Source of the DNA: Hemibagrus wyckioides
Lineage: Eukaryota > Chordata > Actinopteri > Siluriformes > Bagridae
Assembly (NCBI RefSeq): GCF_019097595.1
Contig: NC_080723.1
Coordinates: 11,516,011 to 11,580,010 of the forward strand
Direction: 5' to 3'
Length of the DNA: 64,000 nucleotides
A model generated the notes under the pieces. That model saw nothing but the letters and a program-made list of their open reading frames with translations. It had not been told where the DNA came from and searched no databases. Positions 25,441-37,700 of the stretch are shown in pieces; position 1 is the stretch's first letter; each line of letters opens with the position of its first letter. Both the position numbers and the translations under genes were made by a program.

Positions 25441-26738
25441 TTTGCTTCCAATTTTTTAGGTAGCCACGATACATATGATAGAAATGCTTTGAAATATTGT
25501 AATATGATATTTTGGTCAGGAACACACTGGAACGTCGAAATAATTCAAGCATTAAGCTAACATAAATCTCCAGCTTTACACTGTAAGAAACAATCACCTC
25601 ACAGTTATACACAAACGTGATATGAGGACAGAACAGCACAGCTCATAGCCAAAACATTGCCCACAGCCTCAATGACCTTTTGTCAGGAATGCAAACATGA
25701 TGTGCTACTAAATAAACCTTGTTTAGAAGAGAACAATAATCAAAAACTCATTCCTTTCTCTTAGTGTATATTACTGCACTTAACTAGCTCACTATAGCTA
25801 CGTTATTATATTACATTAGCCACCACATTGTAGCCTAGCACACTGGAGCTTTTTCTTGCCTAGTGAGTTAGCTAATGGATTTATCATTTGTCCAAGAAAA
25901 AACAAACACCAAAAAGCAAACACTGTTAAAATTCCACACTCAACCCTTTATACAAATGCAGCATTGTTGTGTTGAACAGACAAGAGTCAGTCATTGAAAT
26001 TGACCAAAATGTTTTTCACTGACACTGAGATGTCTCTGAGATACTGTATGGGAAGCGAATTCCCTCATTCTCACCTCAAAACAAAGACAATCATCTCAAA
26101 CTTGAGGAAATGTAAACTCCATGAAGACATTGACTGAAGAAAAACAAACCAATGTTAATCAGTGATAAATCTCACTGACTGACTTAATGAGTGTGTGCTG
26201 CAGAGAGCTAGACTCAAGTGAAACTAAGGCAGAGACAAAGAGACAGAAAGCATTGGCAGTCCCATGTCTTGATTATTTAGAGTGGACGTGTAAGTGGAAC
26301 TACTGAGGAGTGGCATGTATCTTGAATTAGCTTCAGAGAAGATGAGTTGAAAACTGTCTCTATCCCAATCCCTGCTTTATGTGCTCAATCAAATATTCAA
26401 GCATCTTCTTAGCCAAACGGTAGAATCTTGGAGTATTTTTCATATTTCAAGCTAGTCTGTGAGCTTAACATTTGACACTATCCTCTGAGTTTCATTTTTG
26501 AAGCTAGTCTGTGAGTTTCAAAGTTTAAGCTAACCTGTGAATCTCATATTTTAAACTATCGTGTGAGTCTCATATTTGAAGCTAGTCTGTGAGTTTCATC
26601 TTTTGAAGCTTATAATGCAGTTTCACATTAAGGGTGGAAAAGGTTCTGACTTTATCTTGGTTTCATTTTGTTTACATCACAAAATCCTGCCATTCTAAAT
26701 GCACTGTGTGGATTTTTTTATATCCATCATAGATTAGT
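25441..26738. other. slc25a22 5' intron, no gene
   Basis: No exon or clear element was recognised. Near 26450-26620 the phrase gctagtctgtgag(t) recurs several times with tttcat/tctcat, a loose tandem pattern of about 45-60 bp. Confidence 0.4.
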
Positions 26739-26750
26739 CTTGTGGTAGCT

Positions 26751-27214
26751 TCTTCTTCTTCTTCTTCTTCTGCTTCCGGCTTTTCCCTTTTCCCTTCACC
26801 TTTTACCTATCCCTATCTTCTGCATCCTCAACACTTGCACCCACTAGCTTCATATCCTCATTTATTACATCCATATACCTCCTCTTTGGCCTTCCTCTTT
26901 GCCTCCTGCCAGGCAGCTTCATGTCCAACATTCTCCTACCAATATACTCACTCTGTCCAAACAATCTCAATCTGGCCTCCCTAACTTTGTCCCCCAAACG
27001 TCCAACATGAGCTATCCCTCTGATTTACTCGTTCCGAATCCTGTCCAACCTTGTCACTCCCAAAGAGAACCTCAACATCTTCAGCTCTTCTACCTCCAGC
27101 TCTGACTCCTGTCTCTTCCTCAGTGACACTGTCTCTATACCATACAGCATGGCCGGTCTCACCTCTGTCTTGTACACCTACTCCTTGATTCTTGCTGAAA
27201 TTTTTATATCACAC
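26751..27214 (-). mobile_element. RTE-like LINE 3' fragment with 12-bp target-site duplication
   Basis: It is the same family as 20726-21079 but reversed, with a CTT tail at the left (the element's 3' end). The repeat cttgtggtagct occurs at 26739-26750 and again at 27215-27226. The minus-strand translation includes RRQRGRPKRRYMDVINEDM. Position relies on the direct repeats. Confidence 0.88.
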
Positions 27215-27226
27215 CTTGTGGTAGCT

Positions 27227-28600
27227 AAGTAGTGTTAATAAAAAATTTCATGAACAAGAATTGTCTTTTTGAAGACAGCTGTCTTTCCTCAGCTGTCTTT
27301 TCTCTTTATGGCACTAAATCGGCCACCCCTGAGTCCATCACAATACACTGACTTCACTATCCCAATTTAAATATTCTTTTATGACTTGCTCATTTTTGTA
27401 CTGCACTTTCATACAATTTAACACCCCATTTAAAAAACTCTATTTCTTAAACCTAATTAAAACCTAAGCACAAAGCCTTGTCATGAGCTCCACTCTGAAC
27501 ATTATTAATTCTGCTGAATTATCTGCAACAGTAGTAGATTGTTGCCTCAGCAGCTTAACAAGCAATAAGTAGATTTCCTATTTTGCTTGGCTTTATAATA
27601 CAGTAAGAATGTGGTTCATACCAAAGCTCCATGTCTGACGTGCCTGTCACCTGGTCCATCCCCTGACAGTGGAAACAGGGAAACGTCCTTCAACCGAATC
27701 ACTAATGAAAACTGTACTGTGTGTATCTGCCAATGTCCTCTGACCCCAGCAACGTGACCAGAAGGGAAAAACAACTTTATTCTCTATGTTCCCTACAGAC
27801 CTGAAGCGAATGCTCTAAAGTGTCTCATTTAGGAATTCTTAAAATAACAAGTTGTTTACATGTACACCTACACCCCAAATTTAATCCACAGTGTGTGCCA
27901 CTGGTGAGAAATGAACACGTCCAGGGACCTCTGACCACTCAGGCTCCCAGTGGGTCAGAGAGGTAGAGACAATTTATAGCCATGTGGTTCTTATTAATGT
28001 AGGGTAAACTATAGCGGGGGGTCAGCAAACGCAACAGCGTATGCTTAACCAGTGTCATGCTGACTGTGTTTCAAATATTATGGTACAAATCTACATATTA
28101 CACAATTGAATTGCATTGAATTTTAAAACATTTTAAAGGAATAAAAAACTGGACTTGTGGTCTGAGTAAAAAAAACTGTCAAGTCTTTAATGTTAAAATA
28201 ATTTAAAACAATAACATCAATCTGTATCAGCATTAATGGAACTTTTTACAGTCGAAAAGGTATGTGACTAAAATAAAGCCCTGATACATAAGTATAAAAT
28301 TAAATCGACAGAGAAAAGAGTGGGAATGTCGAAATGTTAAAACTGATCTTTTTATGACACAGACAGTGGTAACTGTAAATAAATGCCCTTCCATGGGTTG
28401 GTTGTTAATAATGATATTAATAATAATAATTAATAATAATAATATCATTACAAATTTGGTACACAAAATCCGAAAAGAAATATTTTTTTCTGAGTGGTGT
28501 GTGCAGCCTAGTTAAGGGTAGTCGGCTTATAGGGTCTCTGGTAGAAAGACACTCTGTTCTCGGGTCCTACATTCAAATCGAATAAGGTGCTAGATTTTAC
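27227..28600. other. slc25a22 5' intron, no gene
   Basis: The DNA is AT-rich with short TAA/TTA runs near 28410-28445. No coding exon or recognisable element was found. Confidence 0.4.
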
Positions 28601-28639
28601 CTTTTTAATTTTATTTTTTCTAAAAGTCGACAAAAAGTG

Positions 28640-28850
28640 CAAAGTCCTCAGAAGAAGATACAGTGATCAGTGTGTGAAGTCGTGCTGCCGCCGTGTATCT
28701 GCACCGTTAGATCACTGGCCGCCGAAAAGGGTCACGTTTTTTCCTGAGCCGGGAGCGCGCACTAAAGCGTGTCGGTGGCGCGCACCGTACTCGACGAGTC
28801 GCTCCTTCTTACCGCAGCGTTGTTTTTCTCCTGTATCATAATCCCATATC
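28640..28850 (-). promoter_or_regulatory. CpG-rich segment, alternative slc25a22 first-exon candidate
   Basis: A local CpG cluster (gccgccg, gggagcgcgc, ggtggcgcgc) stands out from AT-rich flanks. In gene sense a good donor, GCTGCG|GTAAGA, ends a candidate noncoding exon at 28813. It could be an alternative first exon or a separate regulatory island. An open frame on the plus strand here is probably a by-product of the high G+C. Confidence 0.3.
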
Positions 28851-29258
28851 CAATCCCAAACATAGCGTTTATACAAATATCTGAATGACAGAGTACTGCA
28901 GGAAGCCCCTTAATAAATAACATACAATTAACATATTATTATTACTATCATCATCATTATTATGACTATTATTATTGTTAGTAGTAGTAGTATTAAGATA
29001 TTAGTAGCAATAACGGAGCATCCATTAAACGCGCACACAACCGAGACTGGCGTGAGGATAACCGGATGATCTGACCGTGCTACACAACTCCCCAGGCCGA
29101 ATAGCCATGAAATAACAGATTTGTCAAAGATTAAGGATTTTCATTAACCGATCACTGCAGAAGTATGGTGTGTGTGACCATGGCAACCCTTGTAACACTA
29201 AGGCTTTAGGGAATCCTATCTCGCGACATAACGGGAAACGATTCTCTTCCCATAGAGC

Positions 29259-29282
29259 ACACACACACACACACACACACAT
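29259..29282. repeat. CA microsatellite
   Basis: A short CA run lies just downstream, in gene sense, of the candidate slc25a22 first exon. Confidence 0.9.
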
Positions 29283-29419
29283 ACACAAGATACAAGATTA
29301 CTCCTCCAGATGAACAGGTTTTGTATCGCACTGTCATTAATACTGCATTGCATCCCTAACAATTGCACTCTGATCTCAGAAAATGGCATGGAAACGAGTT
29401 AATAAATTATTTAACGCGA

Positions 29420-29760
29420 TCATACCGTAGTGTCGTGCGTCCCGTTGTGTTTAAGCCCCTAATCACGTCTTCTTCACTCCTGATGATGCCCTCCGACACG
29501 CCGACTGCAGCCGACCGTTTTCAGCCTGGTGTCTCTAAAACTAGAAGGGTGGGGAAACTAAACAAACCCCCGAAACAAGACACTGTGAAGGACCGGAGGA
29601 GAAGCTGAGGAGGAGAGGTGAGAGCTAAAAGGAATGCGGTGCCGGGATGACAAGAAGGCAAGAGTAGTGTAGAGAGAGATCTGCGCCCCCTTGTGCTACT
29701 CCCCGTTATTGCAGCTAGAGTGGAAGGGGCGGGGCGATGAGCACTGCGTCACCATGACGA
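29420..29760 (-). promoter_or_regulatory. Candidate slc25a22 promoter and 5' noncoding exon
   Basis: This stretch is richer in G+C and CpG than its surroundings and contains a GC-box decamer GGGGCGGGGC at 29726-29735. In gene sense a possible splice donor CTACG|GTATG ends at 29426. It sits between the pidd1 3' end and the slc25a22 start exon, where the first noncoding exon is expected. No transcript evidence is available here. Confidence 0.35.
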
Positions 29761-30001
29761 CATAGCCTGCTACACACTCCGTGACCTTGAGGTAAAAATA
29801 ACTAGGACGTATGGCTCCGGCTACGTCCCAATCTGCACACTTGAGCACTAACTAGTGCGCAAGGATAGGTACTGCTAAACCTACATACTGTTCAGTGCCC
29901 GAGTTGGGATTCTTCTTAGGCAAGGATTCTTTCACAGCACATTTTTATGAGTTTATTAAACGGACATATGAAAACAATTTTAAACTGTTTGTTTACAATT
30001 T

Positions 30002-30004
<3 letters not shown>

Positions 30005-30032
<28 letters not shown>
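30005..30032. repeat. CA microsatellite
   Basis: A CA run lies in the gap between pidd1 and slc25a22. Confidence 0.9.
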
Positions 30033-30036
<4 letters not shown>

Positions 30037-30109
30037 CCTTTCCACTGTATGATCAAATGTGTGTTGGACTCCTTTTGCTCTTATAAAAACTTTCTTTGAA
30101 GGTTTTGTG

Positions 30110-30370
30110 TTTGAGTTCATTCAGTTACAGGAGCATTAGTGAGGTCAGACGCCAATGTCACATGATGAGACCTGGTGTACAGTCAGGGTTCACATTCAAC
30201 CCAAAGTCTTCTACTTCAACCTTAAACACCGTGTTGTGATGGAGCTCGCTTTGGAAACAGGGCCATTGTCATACTGGAACAGATTTTGGGATCTATCGCT
30301 TACTTCCAGTAAGAGGAAATTGTAACGCTGCAGCTCGATAAAAACTCTCTTGTTTTTCTGCTTGTCTGTT
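30110..30370. mobile_element. Degenerate Tc1-like remnant
   Basis: Phrases such as tacaggagcattagtgaggt and gggccattgtcatactggaa resemble parts of Tc1-like transposase genes from fish. The copy is rearranged and no frame survives. It lies between pidd1 and slc25a22. Confidence 0.4.
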
Positions 30371-30847
30371 GTGTTATATGTACAGGATCCTAACCAAGTC
30401 AAATACCTGTATGTACAACATTCTGGCTATTAAACAGATTCTGAAGGCATCCTTTATAGTGTAGCTTGGGCATGATTTACATGAAACCATATACAATCAG
30501 AAAATGGTTGAAACACAGTGGCAATTTCAGTGCACTTTTCTGGTTCCAGTTTAAGTTAGGAATCAGTGAACACAAGACTGTTGTATGCTTCAGGAGAGGC
30601 CAAGTTTGTTCAGCAGACATGTGGGAGGAGCTGATTTAGCAGCACAGCCATACCAACAGTCACACAGTGGAAAACCTGACAGGAGGGAGACTACAAAGAA
30701 ATACGTATGCGTGTCTTGTATTAAATAATTGGCTCTTTAAAATATTAAAAGCACAGCCTATAAACGGCCAGCACCATTAGTGTGATTTGTGCATTCTGGC
30801 ACCTGGGAGAAGTCTCCATCCTCTCCTATGGGTGTGTGTCAGCTTAA

Positions 30848-31079
30848 TTAAGACTGAGCAGAGGTTGTAGGAGTCTCTGTCTCTAGGCCCACTCTCTTCA
30901 AGGACTCTGTGTACTTCCTTTTCCCCAGATTTACTATATCCTCCACTTCCTCAGCAAGGTCCCGTCTTCCACTCTCAATTAAAGCATCGATCAGCCGTGG
31001 GACCGCCCCAGTTCCCGCCTTCTCCTGCCCTCTCGCCCAATGGAAGAGCATCTCTAACACCATGGCTCCTAGGTTATCT
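30848..31079 (-). CDS. pidd1: pidd1 coding exon 15 (death domain, second half, and stop)
   Basis: The exon encodes DNLGAMVLEMLFHWARGQEK, then LIDALIESGRRDLAEEVEDI and a short tail, with stop TAA at 30850-30848. These helices form the death-domain face that binds CRADD in the family. The acceptor is tttttcag. An AATAAA in gene sense near 29953-29958 is a possible poly(A) signal. Confidence 0.95.
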
Positions 31080-31759
31080 CTGAAAAACACACATCAAGAT
31101 CAGTGTTTTCCCAGCTGTATGGTGTGGGGCTGAATGTGCACAGCCAGTGTGGTGCATTCAGATATTCATTAATTGCGTGATTAATGTGTGCTAAATGTCA
31201 GATTAGACATGAGTATGTAATTAGCATAGTAACATCCGGGCAGGATGTAGGTGTTTAAGCATTGGTTGAGCTAAGATGAAGTAGGTTGAGTCCTGAAATA
31301 CAGATTTAACGATTCAAATGCTGTATATTAAATGTAGCTATCTAAGCTGCTTCAAAATGAAACTATTAATCAGAGAAATGCAGCTGGCTACATTACAAGC
31401 TACAAAGCAAACATAGCTTAACCATATCAGCCCTTGATGTGCACATTTCTGATCGTTACAAAAAAATTTCTGGGTCATATGGTTTACATGAATGCACCCC
31501 CATCTAAAACATTTTTGTTACAGTTAGTTTATACTTGTACACTCCACATTATCCAAGACTACTAATAAAGAATTTGATAACAGATTTTATCAAAGTAAAA
31601 CCGATAATTATTGATGCGGTGGGGTTTTGTGTTATGACATATTTATGGAAGTAGTATTTATGAAAGGATGGAAGGAAAGTCTGGAATTGGAAGTGCTTTG
31701 TAACAATCACAAGGCTTCTATAAGTTTATGACAAGCTTTGTTGTTTTGTTTCTTTGTTT

Positions 31760-31798
<39 letters not shown>

Positions 31799-34700
31799 TG
31801 AGAGCGGCTGGTGAGGAAATGACTGTTTATCACATAAGTGAGTAACAGAACTAACTTTTCTCTCGATGATTCACAGCATTAAGTCTGTCTACAAACCGAT
31901 AAAACATGATCCATGTTGCACATTAATAAATGACACCTTGTAACTGTTGGCAAATTCCCTGTGGTATAAGCCTAAAAACCCCCTCTATATCATGCTGTTA
32001 TACAAAAAAAAACACACTCCCCCCTGGCGTGCATTATTTTTATATAACATCACACTCTGTTGTGTGTCATTCCTTACACATTGTGTACCAACTGCACACC
32101 TCCACTGGGTTCATAAAACTGTAACACTACAATTCTGCTATGGAGAAATGTGCTTCTGGAAAATCTACAGACCTACTTTTGACACTATGAAGATTCTGGA
32201 GAGTGAGAAAAAAAAAGACAATGCATTGAGATTCTGTTTGTGTGTGTGTGTGTGTACCACCCCCTGTAGTGTCCAAGATGGCCCACTAATGACTAACAGG
32301 GAATAGATTAAACAATAATCCTTGTGCATATTCATGTACTGTCAGCTAAGCCAAACCTACAGCTACTACTCATCAGGTATAACACACATTACACAAACAT
32401 CCATATAGAAATTGCTTAGTAATATATGTATATAGATGTGTACATATTCCCATTAACATTTGAAGTTTAAATTCTAAATATTAAGGCTCTAATAAAAAAA
32501 TATGTTCATCTAGTATTCATATTTTGATTAACATATCTAGACAGCATGTGCAGATATTAAATTAGTCTAAGAGCCAGCAGCCACTGAAGCATGATGAACA
32601 GAGCTCTCTCTTGTGGCACTCCCTGAGATGCACACCTGTGTTTGAACTGGATGCGATCCAGCTCCTTATAGCTGATGCCCAGGTTGATGCCGATGTTGCG
32701 CCAGTCATTGCTGATGCGTAAGGAGATGCCCAGCAAGTTGGTCTCTGTCAAGTAGCCACTTTCAGGATCACCGAGGTTTAGAGGAGGGTACTGCCGTTCT
32801 CCATACACACTGCCCTCTTGGTCAGCACCCTGCGTGTTTGACAATATGAGTACGTGACTGTACAGGAAAAGCAGGTGTAAACTGTAGTGAATTTGAGCAG
32901 AGAAAACCAAGTTCCACTTAGGTTCCTTTCATTGGTGATGAATCTCTATCCTAATCTATCCAGAACCATTAGCACAAAAACAATATATATATATTTTTTT
33001 AAACCAGTATGTATGTATTCACTCTTACAGGCAGTCTAAGGGGGAGTGTAGCCAACCATTGGTTGTCATGGCCTTTCCTTTTCCGAGCCACTTCCTCAGG
33101 CAGGTCATTGGGGACCTCGCCTCTGTAGAACGATACCTTAGAAAATAAACATATGTACACATTAGCCCACACACACACACGTTTTGGTTAAGCACATATA
33201 ATATAATTATTGTGCATAAGTAGGAAGACTGATACATTATCTTTGGATAATAAAGGATCTGCTTGGGACTGTGACAATATAAATGAGATGTAAATTCACA
33301 TATAAAGTATAGTCTACCACATTCACATATGAAGTATCGTATACAAAACTTTATTGCTTATCTAAACATATTGGTCTGGTCTGAAATCTCAGCTGTGCCC
33401 AGTAAACAACAACTAGAAACACAGTCCAGACCATTTACACTCACCTGTCCTCGAACAGTTCCCTCTTGTTGCTGTGTCGGGGACACATGTACTTCTTTTA
33501 TGTTCTTCAGGTGAGAATAGAAAGTGAAAGCCAGTCTACCCTCTCTGCAGTCTGGACGATCTGACAGAACATAATCATATCATGTTTGTTTTATTCTAAA
33601 TGTTATACAAAACATGGGCACTAATTAACTTGGGCATCTGTCCCTAATGAACAGGAGCCTGTTTGTAGGACCGCTAAGGATCTTTTAGTGTTATTAGATG
33701 CTTCAACCGAGATCCCATCAAGATGGAAATATATGCTAATTCAAACATAATGACTATCACAAATCACTAAGAAACCAACACTGAAATTCAACATGAAGGA
33801 AAGAAAATGATAAAAGAAACATAAATGGAATTACATATACAAGAATTAACAACAATTACAGACATGCACAGTACATAGTATGCTTTGAATTTAGTGATAA
33901 AATAATCACAAATTAATTGTCTTAGATAAAAAAAAAACTGAAGTGTGCATAAATACTGGAGTTACACTAGCTACCAAGCTCTTGAGGGAAAACGCTGCAG
34001 CTTGTTTGTAACATGCAGACACTACAAAAACTTACTTGCACGCTTTCATATTAATTGCTGTATATACCATGTCTTCATGTGCGTTCAGTTAATAAAAGAA
34101 AGTTCAAAACACCTTTAAAACTGTCAATTGTTTCATATTCATATGCTGACCAGCTCAACACCTAACAATGTACACTGGTGTTAGTTAAAATAGGAAGGTC
34201 TAACAGAAAAAGTATAATGTCTGGCAAGTTATAGATAGTAATAACAATAACAGTCTACAGCGTGTGTGTGCACGTAATCTAATCTACATCTACTAAAGCA
34301 GAAGAGATTTATAAGCTATTTATATATATACACATGCTACCCAACCCAGAAATCCCCTAACCAATACCAATACACACCAATAACCAATTACAAACACAGA
34401 CAAATAAGAATACTCTTAACAGTCTGGTTTAATAGCTATACATTAGTGTGTATGTGGAGAATGTGGAGTGTGTGTGTGTGCACACCAGAAACGATGTCGA
34501 TGCCTCTCTCAAAACCAGCAAAGAACTGCTCTCCTTCCAACAGGTTACAAACATCTGAAGGCTGAGGACCATCATACTGCTCTGATAGAGAGGATAACCT
34601 ACAGTCAATCTGCACACGCATGCACACACACACACACGCACACACAATGGGTCACTCAAAAAAATTTGAACTGTCACAATTTATAGGCAGTCACAATTTA

Positions 34701-37700
34701 TGTTTTCTGTATATCATGAGTTGTGTTATAATTCCTCCAGTCTTACTCACAAGCTGGACAATCAGGAAATTATTCACATTACCATAGCAACCTCAGCAAA
34801 AAAGAACTGTGAATTGTCACACTGATGGCTAAAATGACCAAACAACATATTATATGGTTTTGAGGTTTTACAAACTTATGAAGAACCTACAAAGAGCCCT
34901 AGAAAGTATCATATCATATCATATAAGCAGGTAAACACAGGTAGATTATTTTGAGTATTGGCACACACAAAGGCACACCTTATCTGAAGGCAGACACTGC
35001 AGTAACACTTGTGTGAGGTCTGTTTTTCTCTGCAGCACCAGAAACTGAACCCTGAACTGCTTTAGCCGGTGGTACACTTTCCTCACCACTCCACTAATGC
35101 AGCTGTGAGTAGTGTACCATAGCCAGTACCTAAATAAAAACACATATAGATGTTCACAAGTCTCCCCAAACCATTAATAATTGCCAGTTTCTATCTCAAA
35201 CATTCATACATTTAAAGGTTGTGTAACTGTGAAACAATATACAGTAACTGAGTTAAAGCAGGAGAATGTAATTGGACACTTTTTAAAGACTAATTCTAAG
35301 GGAAGGGGCCACAAGGCATTTTTCGCACAGATTGGCTTTACTTCTTTACATCCTAATAAAAAAAAAAAGTTTGTTGATTTATGTCAAAAATATTTCATCA
35401 CCAAAATTATCAATGTTATTTTACACTGCTGCATTGAACAGTATAAACATATGTGCACGGTCTCATGACTCACCATGAGAAATGTGTGACAGAAAAGATG
35501 GCATAGAGATGTGTGATGTATAGAGACACCTGAGCAGTGACATCAGTCCAGGTGTGAGCCACAGGGTCACCATGCAGCAGGTGCAGCCTAGACATATCCA
35601 CTGTATGTCCTAAATCACACACACACACACACACACAATTAATCCTTACCTAGCTGAACAGGGGAAAGAGAAAAGAAACAGAGAGGTAGTCTATGCACCA
35701 GTAAGTCCAGGTGGAAGAGGGATCTGCACTTTGACTGGCTGGAGGAAGTGCATGCTGGGAGTTTGGGAGAGGCAGAGGAGAGGACTAGCACTGGCGTGTG
35801 AGTCTCCAGTCAGATCCTGTACCACAGACTGTGCTACCTGCAGCACCTGGGTATAGCAAAGAATTTATCATTATAACATATTGAGACCTACCTAGAGACA
35901 GCTTATGGACTATTCAGAATATGGACGCTGATAAAACATGGAGTTTTCTGTTTTAGTAAGCTTACATCTATGTAAAATGGTTCAACTTTATATCTTGAAT
36001 AACATCTGGGTTTGGTATGGAATTAAATATGTTCTGCACATTGATGTTACACAGGCACTCACGCATACACTCACTCACTCACACTCACTCACTCACACTC
36101 ACTCACTCACTCACACTCACTCACTCACTCACTCACTCACTCACTCACTCACTCACACTCACTCACTCACACTCACTCACTCACACTCACTCACACATAC
36201 TCACTCACTCACACTCACTCACTCACATTCACTCACTCACACACTCACTCACTCATACTCACTCACTCACATTCACTCACTCACACACTCACTCACTCAT
36301 ACTCACTCACTCACATTCACTCACTCACACACTCACTCACTCATACTCACTCACTCACATTCACTCACTCACATTCACTCACTCATACTCACTCACTCAC
36401 ATTCACTCACTCACATTCACTCACTCACATTCACTCACATTCACTCACTCATACTCACTCACTCACATTCACTCACTCACACATACTCACTCACTCATAC
36501 TCACTCACTCATTCACTCACTCACATTCACTCACATTCACTCACTCACATTCACTCACTCACATTCACTCACTCACACTCACTCACTCACTCACTCATTC
36601 ACTCACTCACACATACTCACTCACTCATACTCACTCACTCACTCACATTCACTCACTCACATTCACTCACTCACACTCACTCACTCACATTCACTCACTC
36701 ACACATACTCACTCACTCATACTCACTCACTCACATTCACTCACTCACACTCACTCACTCACACTCACTCACTCACATTCACTCACTCACACTCACTCAC
36801 TCACACTCACTCACTCACTCATACTCACTCACATTCACTCACTCACATTCACTCACTCACACTCATTCACTCACTCACATTCACTCACTCTCACTCACTC
36901 ACATACTCACTCACTCATACTCACTCACTCACATTCACTCACTCACACTCATTCACTCACTCACATTCACTCACTCACACTCACTCACTCACATACTCAC
37001 TCACTCATACTCACTCACTCACATTCACTCACTCACACTCACTCACTCACACATACTCACTCACTCATACTCACTCACATTCACTCACTCATACTCACTC
37101 ACTCACATTCACTCACTCACATTCACTCACACTCACTCACTCACACATACTCACTCATACTCACTCACATTCACTCACTCATACTCACTCACTCACATTC
37201 ACTCACTCACATTCACTCACACTCACTCACTCACACATACTCACTCATACTCACTCACATTCACTCACTCATACTCACTCACTCACATTCACTCACTCAC
37301 ATTCACTCACACTCACTCACTCACACATACTCACTCATACTCACTCACATTCACTCACTCATACTCACTCACTCACATTCACTCACTCACATTCACTCAC
37401 ACTCACTCACTCACTCACACTCACTCACTCACACTCACTCACTCACTCACTCACTCACATTCACTCACTCACTCACTCACTCACTCACTCACACTCACAC
37501 TCACTCACACATACTCACTCACTCACATTCACTCACTCACTCACTCACTCACTCACTCACATTCACTCACTCACTCACTCACTCACTCACATTCACTCAC
37601 ATTCACTCACTCACTCACTCACTCACTCACACATACTCACTCACTCACACTCACTCACTCACTCACTCACTCACACATACTCACTCACTCATACTCACTC

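Noticed and set aside
28587..28841. 84-codon plus-strand frame in the CpG-rich segment
   Set aside because: The composition explains the open frame. It is antisense to the likely slc25a22 leader and has no domain.
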